Positions 18,047 through 25,807 of a stretch of 36,202 nt of DNA are shown piece after piece; positions within the stretch are counted from its first letter, which is position 1, and each line of letters begins with the position of its first letter. The stretch comes from Chitinophagaceae bacterium (GTDB lineage Bacteria > Bacteroidota > Bacteroidia > Chitinophagales > Chitinophagaceae). A model generated the notes under the pieces. The model did not search any database. It saw only the letters and a program-made list of their open reading frames with translations, and was not told the DNA's origin. A program made the translations under genes and the position numbers. The DNA lies in assembly GCA_003168265.1 (NCBI GenBank), contig PMSV01000016.1, positions 1 through 36,202 of the forward strand, written 5' to 3'.

Positions 18047-19258
18047 ATGAAAAAACATTCGATGGTCGCTGACACACTGGCTTTAGCCGTTTGTATCTTG
18101 TTTTTATCTGGTTGTTCTGGTGACAAAGAACAAAATGTACTCAGCGACCAGGAAAAAAAGGATGGCTGGGTCTTGTTGTTCGATGGAAAGACCTTGAATG
18201 GTTGGCACCTATTCAACAAGGGGAGTATCCCCTCAGCCTGGTCCGTTTACAGTGGCAGACTCGTATGCAATCCCCATGCAAAAGATGTGAAACATGGCGA
18301 CCTGGTCACGGACAAGTCATTTCAGGATTTCGATCTGCAATTCGACTGGAAAATATCAAAAGCTGGTAACAGCGGATTATTCATCAACGTCCTGGAGCGG
18401 CCGGACCTGGGAACAACATTCTACACCGGTGAGGAGTATCAGCTATTAGACGACAGGAATGTACCGTCGGAGTATATCAGTAACCTATCACACAAGGCGG
18501 CTTCCCTCTTCGGCGTGGTTCCAAATACAAGCAATAGCATTCCAAAGTCGGGCGAATGGAACCATTCGCGCATCCTTCAAGAAAATGGAGCGGTAACTTT
18601 TTGGCTCAACGACGTGCTTACCGTCCAGGTCGATCTGAAAAGCGAATTGTGGAAAACTTTGGTGGCTGCCAGCTCGCTGAACAAATATCGCGAGTTCGGG
18701 CTTGCCGTTAACGGACACCTCGCCCTCCAGGACTGGACAAACGGAGTAGCATTCAGGAATATAAAGCTCAAAGAGCTTGGGCAGGGTGCAGGATACCAGG
18801 TCGGTCAACCGGATTCAGCGAAAAGACAGGCGGCTTCAGACAGTATGGAGAGATCTGTTCCTGGTGCAGAAAAGCAGAAATTTACCGATACTATCCATTT
18901 GCAGGCCAACGAGAATATGCGGTTCGATAAAGAACTGTTCAAAGTCCACACAGGAAAGAAGATAACCCTGATCTTTGTAAACACCTCCGTCTCGGCAAAC
19001 ACTTCCATGTCGCATAATGTCGTCATCTTGAAACCTGGCATCGACCTCGCCGACTTTGCCGACGCTGTGCGTAACGCGCAAAACGAGCAGTATCTCCCTT
19101 CCTCGGTGATCTCATTAATTATCGCCCATACAAAATTGGTCGCCGGCGGCCAATCGGACCAGGTAGAATTCACGATCAGCCAACCAGGCATTTATCCTTT
19201 CATCTGCAGTTTCCCGGGTCATTGGGGAACAATGCAGGGGAAGTTAGTGGCCGAATGA
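18047..19258 (+). CDS. DUF1080 domain lipoprotein fused to azurin-like cupredoxin
   Basis: A 403-aa exported lipoprotein: the signal peptide ends in the lipobox LSGC (Cys23). Residues about 38-240 form a DUF1080 (3-keto-disaccharide hydrolase/LamG-like) domain, with GWVLLFDGKTLNGWHLF, DLQFDWKISKAGNSGLFI and the terminal FRNIKLKEL. After a Ser/Ala/Gln linker, residues about 270-403 form a type 1 copper domain with all four ligands in order: His323 in SHNVV, Cys387 and His392 in CSFPGHWGTM, and Met396. Its azurin-like end suggests electron transfer coupled to a sugar-binding or sugar-cleaving module in the periplasm. ATG 18047 is chosen because it starts the signal peptide directly; the in-frame extension to 17972 is unlikely. 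Confidence 0.88.
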   Translation: MKKHSMVADTLALAVCILFLSGCSGDKEQNVLSDQEKKDGWVLLFDGKTLNGWHLFNKGSIPSAWSVYSGRLVCNPHAKDVKHGDLVTDKSFQDFDLQFDWKISKAGNSGLFINVLERPDLGTTFYTGEEYQLLDDRNVPSEYISNLSHKAASLFGVVPNTSNSIPKSGEWNHSRILQENGAVTFWLNDVLTVQVDLKSELWKTLVAASSLNKYREFGLAVNGHLALQDWTNGVAFRNIKLKELGQGAGYQVGQPDSAKRQAASDSMERSVPGAEKQKFTDTIHLQANENMRFDKELFKVHTGKKITLIFVNTSVSANTSMSHNVVILKPGIDLADFADAVRNAQNEQYLPSSVISLIIAHTKLVAGGQSDQVEFTISQPGIYPFICSFPGHWGTMQGKLVAE

Positions 19259-19298
19259 CCCGGCAAAAGGAAAAACCATTATCCACTCAAAACAATCA

Positions 19299-19601
19299 TG
19301 AAAATGCAAATCGAACACCTTGTGCAGTGGGCTCAGGATTTGGAAGCAATTAAGGATCTCTAGCTAAACTACTTCGATGTAGTTTCCGGGCCGAAATATT
19401 CGAATGTCGCAAAACGCTTTGTCTCCCATTTTATCAATTTTGGAGAATGAAGAACCCGATTGGAGACAAGGTCGATGCAATGACGGAGCGGTTGAGAAAA
19501 GATAATTTTGCGATCTTTAGCCTGTGGAGGTTTACGAGCGAAGGCTATTATGAAAGCGTCGTCCTGGACCCCGAAAGAGGTTATGTAGAAATCACGACTC
19601 A
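19299..19601 (+). pseudogene. Decayed VOC/glyoxalase-family gene
   Basis: Reading from ATG 19299 gives MKMQIEHLVQWAQDLEAIKDL, a TAG codon, then LNYFDVVSGPKYSNVAKRFVSHFINFGE and TGA. This is the first half of a glyoxalase/bleomycin-resistance (VOC) protein, including the metal-ligand region IEHL. The second half continues in another frame from about 19462 with GDKVDAMTERLRKDNFAI and TSEGYYESVVLDPERGYVEIT, the classic VOC C-terminal segment. A stop, a frameshift and the loss of roughly 25 residues in the middle show it is broken. It fills the space between the DUF1080 gene and the DeoR regulator start. Confidence 0.8.
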
Positions 19602-19603
19602 AT

Positions 19604-20353
19604 ATGTTAAAAGAAGAACGGTTTACACATATTTTGACCGCCCTAAAAAGGAAGGGTAAAGTCAACCTTGAATCGCTTTCGAGCGCTTTGAACGTTTCCG
19701 AAGATACAGTCAGAAGAGACCTCGACTCGCTTCACAACAACGGCCTGCTCGTTAAGGTCCGGGGCGGCGCTATTTCCCTTTCAAAAAATCCTCTCAGTTT
19801 TCAGGACCGGACCCACCACCTTTCGGAAGAAAAGAATGTCGTTGGCTTAAAGGCACAGCAGCTTATCAAAGATGGCAAAACGATCTTCATGGATGGCGGA
19901 TCCACTATATGCGCCGTGGCATCCCATCTGCCCGCCAACGCCAGATTCCGACTAGTAACCAACAATATGGCGCTCGTGCCGATCCTCTCGAATTACAAGA
20001 ATATTAAGCTTATCGTCCTTGGAGGCCTGTACGATCGGGAAACGGCAGTAAATACCGGTGGTCAGACCAGCAGCGAAGCCGGCAAATACAATGCAGACCT
20101 TTATCTCATGGGCACATGTGCGCTTCACCCGGATCTTGGTATTTCCTCCGTCTTCCAGGCCGATGGTGAAGTAAAACAAAGCATGCTAAAAAACGCTGTT
20201 AAGACCTACGCATTAGGCAATCACAGCAACCTCAACTGCACAGAGTATTATAAAGTCTGTACCATAAAAGAGATATGCGGCTTGATCACGGACCTGTCTC
20301 CCGACGATCCACAGTTGGATGGCTTCAGAAATCTCAGGATCCGATTGATTTAA
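19604..20353 (+). CDS. DeoR/GlpR family transcriptional regulator
   Basis: A 249-aa DNA-binding repressor. The N-terminal DeoR helix-turn-helix (residues about 6-57) reads ERFTHILTALKRKGKVNLE followed by LNVSEDTVRRDLDSL. The sensor domain from about residue 75 contains FMDGGSTICAVASHLP and the DLYLMGTCALHPDLG segment usual for sugar-phosphate-binding DeoRC domains. Such proteins normally respond to a phosphorylated sugar. Its neighbours are the carbohydrate-related exported genes, which may be its targets. The start at 19604 is supported by the standard MLKEERF beginning of the family. Confidence 0.92.
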   Translation: MLKEERFTHILTALKRKGKVNLESLSSALNVSEDTVRRDLDSLHNNGLLVKVRGGAISLSKNPLSFQDRTHHLSEEKNVVGLKAQQLIKDGKTIFMDGGSTICAVASHLPANARFRLVTNNMALVPILSNYKNIKLIVLGGLYDRETAVNTGGQTSSEAGKYNADLYLMGTCALHPDLGISSVFQADGEVKQSMLKNAVKTYALGNHSNLNCTEYYKVCTIKEICGLITDLSPDDPQLDGFRNLRIRLI

Positions 20354-20726
20354 TCGCTTTTCTTCTGGACGGGGCAGGTTGCCTTAAACGAAAAATTCAA
20401 AAATCTCTTAACAGAGAACCGCTCAGCCCCGCGCTCCTCAATCATTCTTAAATTCCCGTCTTTAGTTTGGGGTGAATCATAGTAATTTTGGACGATCCGG
20501 CGAGATATTTATAATGTGTGCCTTTCAGATTTAATTCTATTACATGAAAAAAATTGAATAATATGGGAATGACTAATACCCATATTGTTACCCATAAATA
20601 TCCATTTAGCATTGCGATTCGCAGATGCTATCGCTAAAGTTCGAGTCCATGCTGATCCCAAAATTTGGTCATATTGAATCTCGTATAGGTATATATGCCT
20701 TTAAATTTTTTCTGAATAATCTTCCT
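20354..20726. other. Intergenic region between deoR-type gene and NHL lipoprotein gene
   Basis: These 373 nt are AT-rich with no convincing gene. The two flanking genes converge here. A 12-nt GTTCGAGTCCAT at 20639-20650 (plus strand) matches a tRNA T-loop and recurs inverted at 22100-22111 (see findings). No strong terminator hairpin is obvious. Confidence 0.4.
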
Positions 20727-21809
20727 CTAGTCTAAAGTAATTTTTCGAATGCGATTATTACCCGAATCTGCAACGTATAAATTGCCATTAGAATCAATTG
20801 TAACTCCAATGGGGTAATTGAATTCTGCACTTGTGCCTTTGCCATCTATATGTCCCGCAGTACCATTCCCCGCAATTGTACTAACCATTCCACTAGTTGT
20901 AATTTTTCGGATTGCGTTATTTGAATAATCCCCGACATAAATATTACCTTGCGTGTCAACAGCTAACCCTCTAGCATCTCCAAATTCAGCATTTAAAGCG
21001 GTCCCATCAGCAAAACCAGAAATGCCATTACCTGCTACAGTATAAACGTTTCCTGACGTTGTAACTATACGAATTCGATTATTGCCATCATCTGCTACAT
21101 ATAAATTGCCTTGCCCATCAAGTGCTACCCCGGCAATATTATTAAATTCCGCTGTTGATGCAGCACCATCAACGTATCCTGCCGTCCCGTTACCTGCCAA
21201 AACTGTCACAGAACCTGTTGAAGTAACTTTTCGTATGCAATTATTATATTCATCACCAACATATAAATTTCCTTCTCCATCTATAGTAATACCTCTAGGA
21301 TAATTAAACTCTGCATTTGGCCCTATCCCGTTAACTAAACCAGGGATGCCATTACCTGCCAGCGTTGTAACTACATCCATGGAGTTGATCTCACGTATAG
21401 CGCAATTTACCTGATCTGATAAAAAAACATTTAGATTACTATCTACGCATATACCAACATCCGGGGAGTGGAATTCTGCTGCTGCACCTGTTCCATTAAG
21501 ATACCCAGGTTCACCATTTCCTGCAAGTGTAGAAACTACCCCTAGAGTATTAATAAGGCGAACGCAATTATTATTACGATCAGTCACGTAAATATTTCCT
21601 TGTGCATCCAGAACTATCCCTGTAGGTGCATCAAATTCTGCATTTAAGGAATCACCATTTGTAAAACCCGCTGTGCCACTTCCGGCAATCGTTGTTACAT
21701 TGACGTTAGACGAAGTCGTTGGGGGGCCTCCTCCATAACTCTTAGAACATGCCTGCAAAAAGCTAATAAATATTGCGGCTGTAAACAGTACATTGATGAA
21801 CGTTTTCAT
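20727..21809 (-). CDS. NHL-repeat lipoprotein, six-bladed propeller
   Basis: A 360-aa exported lipoprotein (signal peptide then FLQAC, Cys21). It consists almost entirely of six tandem NHL units of about 53 residues, each with the pattern V-x-T-x-AGNG, a glycine-rich turn, AEF, G-ϕ-ϕ-D, GN-ϕ-YV-x-D, NN-x-IRK. Six units match a complete six-bladed beta-propeller. Such proteins bind ligands, or serve as scaffold or lyase-like surface proteins; the substrate cannot be told. ATG 21809 starts the signal peptide directly. It lies just downstream (in its own direction) of the putative tRNA terminator at 21832-21863. The DNA is more AT-rich than the housekeeping region. Confidence 0.87.
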   Translation of the reverse strand: MKTFINVLFTAAIFISFLQACSKSYGGGPPTTSSNVNVTTIAGSGTAGFTNGDSLNAEFDAPTGIVLDAQGNIYVTDRNNNCVRLINTLGVVSTLAGNGEPGYLNGTGAAAEFHSPDVGICVDSNLNVFLSDQVNCAIREINSMDVVTTLAGNGIPGLVNGIGPNAEFNYPRGITIDGEGNLYVGDEYNNCIRKVTSTGSVTVLAGNGTAGYVDGAASTAEFNNIAGVALDGQGNLYVADDGNNRIRIVTTSGNVYTVAGNGISGFADGTALNAEFGDARGLAVDTQGNIYVGDYSNNAIRKITTSGMVSTIAGNGTAGHIDGKGTSAEFNYPIGVTIDSNGNLYVADSGNNRIRKITLD

Positions 21810-21831
21810 AAATATTACTTTTAATGAACTT

Positions 21832-21863
21832 AATAAAACAAAAACCCCTGACAATCAGGGGTT
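21832..21863 (-). terminator. Terminator on minus strand (likely of a lost tRNA gene)
   Basis: A 9-bp stem, AACCCCTGA with TCAGGGGTT and a 3-nt loop, is followed on the minus strand by TTTGTTTT. No protein gene ends here on that strand. The only candidate template is the tRNA 3' remnant 34 nt upstream, consistent with a former tRNA transcription unit. Confidence 0.75.
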
Positions 21864-21896
21864 GTGAAGTAAGCAGGTTTTCTGGAGATGAACTTT

Positions 21897-21910
21897 GCGG
21901 ACCGGACGGG
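21897..21910 (-). other. tRNA 3'-end remnant, putative att site of a genomic island
   Basis: On the minus strand this reads CCCGTCCGGTCCGC. It matches the 3' T-stem strand, acceptor stem and discriminator G of tRNA-Asp-type genes. The normal T-loop sequence is absent just upstream, where the match stops abruptly. A terminator follows downstream. This is the pattern left at the distal end of an element integrated in a tRNA gene; the intact tRNA would lie at the other end of the element, to the right of the window. Assignment to tRNA-Asp rests on the G73-type end and CCCGTCCGG and is tentative. Confidence 0.5.
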
Positions 21911-22069
21911 TCCGATTAACTTTGATACAAAACATTATAATTCAATATCTTACAAAGGTACCTTTTTTACTTACTCACCTATTCGCTCACCTTTTTCAGA
22001 ATTGCAAATCTCTTGTAAAGGTAAGAAAATCAACGTTAAGACTAATCTTTTGCGCCGCTTTTTTAGGAG

Positions 22070-22119
22070 GGACTCGAACCTCGGTCCTATTCTTACGAAA
22101 TGGACTCGAACCGCGGTCC
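22070..22119 (-). repeat. Two tandem tRNA T-arm-like repeats
   Basis: On the minus strand the 18-mers GGACCGCGGTTCGAGTCC (22119-22102) and GGACCGAGGTTCGAGTCC (22087-22070) differ at one base and are 32 nt apart from start to start. Each contains the T-loop core GGTTCGAGTCC, but flanking bases do not close complete 5-bp T stems and no tRNA body lies upstream. They may be decayed tRNA 3' ends, recombinase arm sites or leftovers of earlier integrations. Confidence 0.5.
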
Positions 22120-22226
22120 CATACCGGTAAAAGGAATATAAACTTCGGAGCTGATTATTCTGCCGAATATTGTAAAGTCTCCGGAGGTACATGCCAGGAT
22201 AACCAAGACTAATAACAATAAAAGAT

Positions 22227-22254
22227 ACACGCCGTTCTACGACGTGTTCTTTTT
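22227..22254 (+). terminator. Terminator-like hairpin at island edge
   Basis: ACACG-C-CGT and ACG-A-CGTGT pair around the loop TCT (eight pairs, one internal mismatch), followed by TTCTTTTT on the plus strand. It lies 75 nt before the first island gene and could block read-through from outside, or end a small RNA transcribed from 22,130-22,226. Confidence 0.45.
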
Positions 22255-22329
22255 ATGAACTGAAACTTCTTGAAAATAGGTTATAAGACCCCTTCTTCAA
22301 CCTGAATAATATCCTAAATTCCACAAAAA

Positions 22330-24021
22330 ATGCCCGTTTTTTATTCCGTCAGTCTTGCTTACAATGATATATATGGTGATTATACAACCATAAACCCCAA
22401 AACCCTGATAGACGATATCCCGATGAGAATGTCCCTCGCTCTTGTTTGCCATTACACAGCACAGTTGCATACCGCTGAAACAAAGCCTTTAAAACAACTT
22501 GAAATTATAGATGCCTGGAGCGCAAGATTTCCCCCAGCGATCAAATCCAAAATAAACGCTAAAATAAAAGACTTCACAAATAAAGGGTTTTCCAACTTCA
22601 ATTTTTTTAATAATGTATCAAGCCTCTATTGCATCGAGTTTCTACTGGAAAACAGCAATACCCTTCCACTTTCCTCTGGCTTAACATCTGAGCAAGAAGA
22701 AAACCTTTTCAAATTGTACATCTATTTTTCTGCGAAATGGACGAAAGAGCAAGAAGCTTTTATGAATACACAAAACAATAACGGAATTCCTGTTTTTGAC
22801 TGGACCTTAGCTTTAATGCTACCATTTTCGGAACTAGTTGAATTCAAAGATTTTCGCCTCCAATTTATCAAAGCCATCTACTTCTTTAAATTTTGTAAAA
22901 GCAATACAGAATTTAAAGAATTTCTGGATATCTTTCTTCAAACCTTATCTATTTCAACATGGCAGGAATATCTAATAAATGTTGTCAGCGTGTATGTAGA
23001 AGCATTAGAAACAGAATCAGTAAAGACCATTGTTCAATTTAAGCCCAATGACATGCACATATTTCATGCTCTTGAAAATTTCTTTGTCGAAATTTCAACA
23101 TTTAAGGCCAAACAAGATTTTTTAGAATTACGACAAACACCCTTGTATAAATATTCTGGAAATGAATTTTTAATATTAAACACAAACTTCTTTGTTGATA
23201 AGATCTATCAGGGGATTTTATTCGACTTTGCTTCGGTCCTTATCAAAGCAAAAGCTAAATACAGAGGAAACGTCCTAACAAAACTCACCGAATTTATAGG
23301 AATATTTGGGAATGATTTTGTGGAGCAGAATCTATTTTACAAAATTATGGAATCGACTTTTAAAAGAAAAGGATATCAACATTATAACGGCGATAAACTC
23401 AAAGAAATGTTTGGGGACGGTGCACCGGATTATATTGTCATTGATAAGCACAAGGCATATATATTTGAATTCAAGAATACGCTCTTTAGCGCCAAGGCGA
23501 AGTATTCTTACGATCCCAAGTCGGTAAAAGATGAAATTTATAAAAAATTTGTAGAAAACACCTCTGGTCGACCGAAAGGAGTAACCCAATTGGTCAACTT
23601 TTTTGAAGACGTCACCAAGGATAGATATTTAAGAATTATGAATAGGCAATCCGCCAAATTTACCTTCTACCCAATTATAGTAACCACAGATTTCAGCTTT
23701 AATCTTCCAACAATTAATAAAGTTCTAACCGATGAGTTTGCTGCCCAGATTCATGCCGCCAAAATCACTGACATTCTCGAAATCATGACGCTAACATTAA
23801 TTGATGTTGATTTACTAATTAAATTTCAAGATTTATTTAAAACAATGCGATTAACACTCCACAGAGAATTGAACGAATTTCAAAAATACCTGCAGAAAGG
23901 GACCAATTCAATCGACCGAGCATTGTCCTTTCACCGTTACCTCCATGACAAAACTGCCAAAATGAAATACTCCACGCCGCAAATATTTTTTACAGAAATA
24001 GCTCCGCTATTGCAATCATAA
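22330..24021 (+). CDS. PD-(D/E)XK nuclease-like protein of unknown family
   Basis: A 563-aa soluble protein. Residues about 1-320 are helical and unrecognised. Residues about 325-500 resemble a PD-(D/E)XK nuclease core: a helix with Glu332 (GNDFVEQNLFYKIMESTF), then GAPDYIV with Asp367, and IFEFKNT with Glu380 and Lys382, giving the order E...D...ExK. These catalytic positions are intact. The C-terminus is helical. It is the first gene of a plus-strand operon, 7 nt before the Ntn-hydrolase-like gene, which suggests translational coupling. Function is unknown; a nuclease effector in an anti-phage module is the leading idea, based on fold and setting in a nuclease-rich island. Base composition is clearly more AT-rich than the left part of the window. 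Confidence 0.7.
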   Translation: MPVFYSVSLAYNDIYGDYTTINPKTLIDDIPMRMSLALVCHYTAQLHTAETKPLKQLEIIDAWSARFPPAIKSKINAKIKDFTNKGFSNFNFFNNVSSLYCIEFLLENSNTLPLSSGLTSEQEENLFKLYIYFSAKWTKEQEAFMNTQNNNGIPVFDWTLALMLPFSELVEFKDFRLQFIKAIYFFKFCKSNTEFKEFLDIFLQTLSISTWQEYLINVVSVYVEALETESVKTIVQFKPNDMHIFHALENFFVEISTFKAKQDFLELRQTPLYKYSGNEFLILNTNFFVDKIYQGILFDFASVLIKAKAKYRGNVLTKLTEFIGIFGNDFVEQNLFYKIMESTFKRKGYQHYNGDKLKEMFGDGAPDYIVIDKHKAYIFEFKNTLFSAKAKYSYDPKSVKDEIYKKFVENTSGRPKGVTQLVNFFEDVTKDRYLRIMNRQSAKFTFYPIIVTTDFSFNLPTINKVLTDEFAAQIHAAKITDILEIMTLTLIDVDLLIKFQDLFKTMRLTLHRELNEFQKYLQKGTNSIDRALSFHRYLHDKTAKMKYSTPQIFFTEIAPLLQS

Positions 24022-24028
24022 ATAAAGT

Positions 24029-25231
24029 ATGACATTAATCGCTTCGACGCTGAATTTTAAAAAGCCATTCCTAATGAGCGACCTTGTATGGTCTTCCTCA
24101 AAAATTGACGGGGCCATTATTATGCCAACGAATAGCTTTGATCTCCGCCCTCACCTTTCTGTTGAACAAGAAGAAAAACCCGTCCGCCTTTACCAAAAAA
24201 TGTACTGTATCAAAGAAAAAACCTGCATTGTCTTTGCCGGCTTTAGTGATGAAATAAAAGTGTTCTTAACGGTAATCAAACACATTTTCCGGAACCACGA
24301 TGCAATTTCCATGGACGAAATGCACGAATTTCTGAATGGTTATAACCTGCAAACCAAGTTTCTAGATTCAGCCTTCTTTATTATGAACGTTGAGAATTTG
24401 CCGCAAGGCTCGATCAATGTTGGCCAGTTCAATTGTCCGAGCAAAACCAATGTCGTGGATCTCACTGAGTTTATTGTATCTGAAGAGGATTGGAACGAGA
24501 TGTATCATCCAATTTTTGATAAAGTTTCAGCTTGCGGAAGTGGTGCCAAAGGATATTTGAACATTGTCAATCAAGAAGCCATTTTTTACTCAAAATTCGA
24601 GGATGGGGATTTCATGAAAGCCGTACAAACTAATGCAACGCTTATAGCCAAGATATTAGCATTGGAAAGAGTGTCCCTTTACACCTTAAAGAATAATTGG
24701 GGTGGAGGCTTTGAGACCGCCTATTTCAACGGAATGAAATTTGAGAAAATTGCGAACATAGCATACATTATCTGTCACAACCAATTTGACAGTTTAGGAG
24801 ACATTGGATTGCCGCTTTCCATATTGGTCATGTACTATAAGTACATGAATGACATTCTATATATCATCACGGTAGAGATACATAAATACGAAACTCATGA
24901 AACGGATTGTCATATTATCTACATTGCGTATAGTGGCAACTACCGAACGGCAATTTTCGAGATAGAGGGTTTGGATGTGGACAATATTGAGCAATACGAC
25001 CTACCTTCAGATTGTTCGTTTTCAACTGATAAAATCGCAATAGGCTACTCCATAGTTACTAAGGCAAACACGATCTTCAATCCTGCTCTCTTTAATTTTG
25101 GGCCTGAAATCGAAGTTCATTTTCAGCAAGGCAGTAGTATCGAGCTTAAAATTGATAAGAAAATAGAATCGGACATACGGGAGATGTCCAGAGAAAAGTA
25201 TCCGGCGTTAGACGGATCCATTATTTATTAA
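24029..25231 (+). CDS. Possible Ntn-hydrolase (proteasome/HslV-like) fold protein
   Basis: A 400-aa protein with no family I can name. Its N-terminal 180 residues follow the plan of HslV/proteasome-beta proteins: MTLIAST puts Thr2 at the N-terminus after Met removal, LMSDL supplies an Asp at about 18, KMYCI a Lys at about 57, then IVFAGFSDEIKVFLTVI resembles the strand-and-helix containing the conserved AGF, and ACGSGAKGYLNIV near 168-180 resembles the conserved GSG segment. The C-terminal half (about 200-400) is different and predicted beta-rich. If right, it is a threonine protease or amidase paired with a nuclease. The fold call is by eye and moderate. It is 7 nt from the upstream gene and 45 nt before the next. 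Confidence 0.55.
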   Translation: MTLIASTLNFKKPFLMSDLVWSSSKIDGAIIMPTNSFDLRPHLSVEQEEKPVRLYQKMYCIKEKTCIVFAGFSDEIKVFLTVIKHIFRNHDAISMDEMHEFLNGYNLQTKFLDSAFFIMNVENLPQGSINVGQFNCPSKTNVVDLTEFIVSEEDWNEMYHPIFDKVSACGSGAKGYLNIVNQEAIFYSKFEDGDFMKAVQTNATLIAKILALERVSLYTLKNNWGGGFETAYFNGMKFEKIANIAYIICHNQFDSLGDIGLPLSILVMYYKYMNDILYIITVEIHKYETHETDCHIIYIAYSGNYRTAIFEIEGLDVDNIEQYDLPSDCSFSTDKIAIGYSIVTKANTIFNPALFNFGPEIEVHFQQGSSIELKIDKKIESDIREMSREKYPALDGSIIY

Positions 25232-25276
25232 CCTATTCAATACCGGCAGGCACACAAATTAACAAAGATCTAATCC

Positions 25277-25768
25277 ATGCAACATGACTCCCGACAAGAC
25301 CCAAAAGGAGAGATCAATTTCGCAAGGGAAAATGTTGCCTTATTTCTGCCCGCACTCATTTACTTCACCGATCATCCCGATTTCCCCTGGAAAAGGATCA
25401 ACAAACTTTTTAGTGCGAAAATCCAAGAGCGGAAGGCAAAAGCGAACGGCGAAACAATCACTATTGAAGCGAGTGTGTTTGATATAATTATTGCAGCTAA
25501 AACCGGAAACAATACGGCAAAAGGCCTTCTACTATTTCTGAATCGTCTCATTCACGACCTATCTAGAATCCTATCCATCGGTGAACGACAAATGGTCTTT
25601 ACCAATATCAAGAGTATGCTTATGACGTTAGATTGGCGGTTTTACAATTTCGTGGGGGAAATAGGTATCCTGAAAAACATCCTATCAACAAACAAATATC
25701 GCCTTTTACACATAGAAGAATCATTACCTAATAATAGAACGATTGACTTTACTATTCAAGAACTTTAA
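25277..25768 (+). CDS. Hypothetical protein; N-terminal part of an apparently split gene
   Basis: A 163-codon reading frame ending at TAA 25766-25768. The N-terminal 120 residues are helical (LFLPALIYFTDH, RINKLFSAKIQ, LLLFLNRLIHDL). The end, with Glu128 in GEIGILKN and Asp157 in RTIDFTI, looks like the first half of a PD-(D/E)XK-like core. The same frame continues after TAA without frameshift into TLVEVVNIHVD and the 105-codon frame starting at GTG 25808, and the codons between look coding. I infer that one gene of about 281 codons has been broken by a nonsense change (for example CAA to TAA). It lies 45 nt after the Ntn-like gene in the same direction. Confidence 0.6.
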   Translation: MQHDSRQDPKGEINFARENVALFLPALIYFTDHPDFPWKRINKLFSAKIQERKAKANGETITIEASVFDIIIAAKTGNNTAKGLLLFLNRLIHDLSRILSIGERQMVFTNIKSMLMTLDWRFYNFVGEIGILKNILSTNKYRLLHIEESLPNNRTIDFTIQEL

Positions 25769-25807
25769 TCATCACACATAACGCTTGTCGAAGTCGTCAA
25801 CATCCAT

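Larger units (their letters stand above)
21911..22329. other. Gene-free island edge with T-arm-like repeats and hairpin
   Basis: About 420 nt without a credible gene. It contains a six-base stem at 21898-21914 overlapping the tRNA remnant, two T-arm-like repeats at 22070-22119 (separate entry) and a plus-strand terminator-like hairpin at 22227-22254. No integrase is encoded here, so if this is an island edge it is the non-integrase end. Confidence 0.45.

Noticed and set aside
22070-22140. An intact tRNA gene on the minus strand
   Set aside because: Only T-loop-like words are present; no acceptor, D or anticodon arms can be folded.
23306-23589. Short frames on both strands inside the 563-aa gene
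   Set aside because: They lie within the PD-(D/E)XK coding region and have no features of their own.
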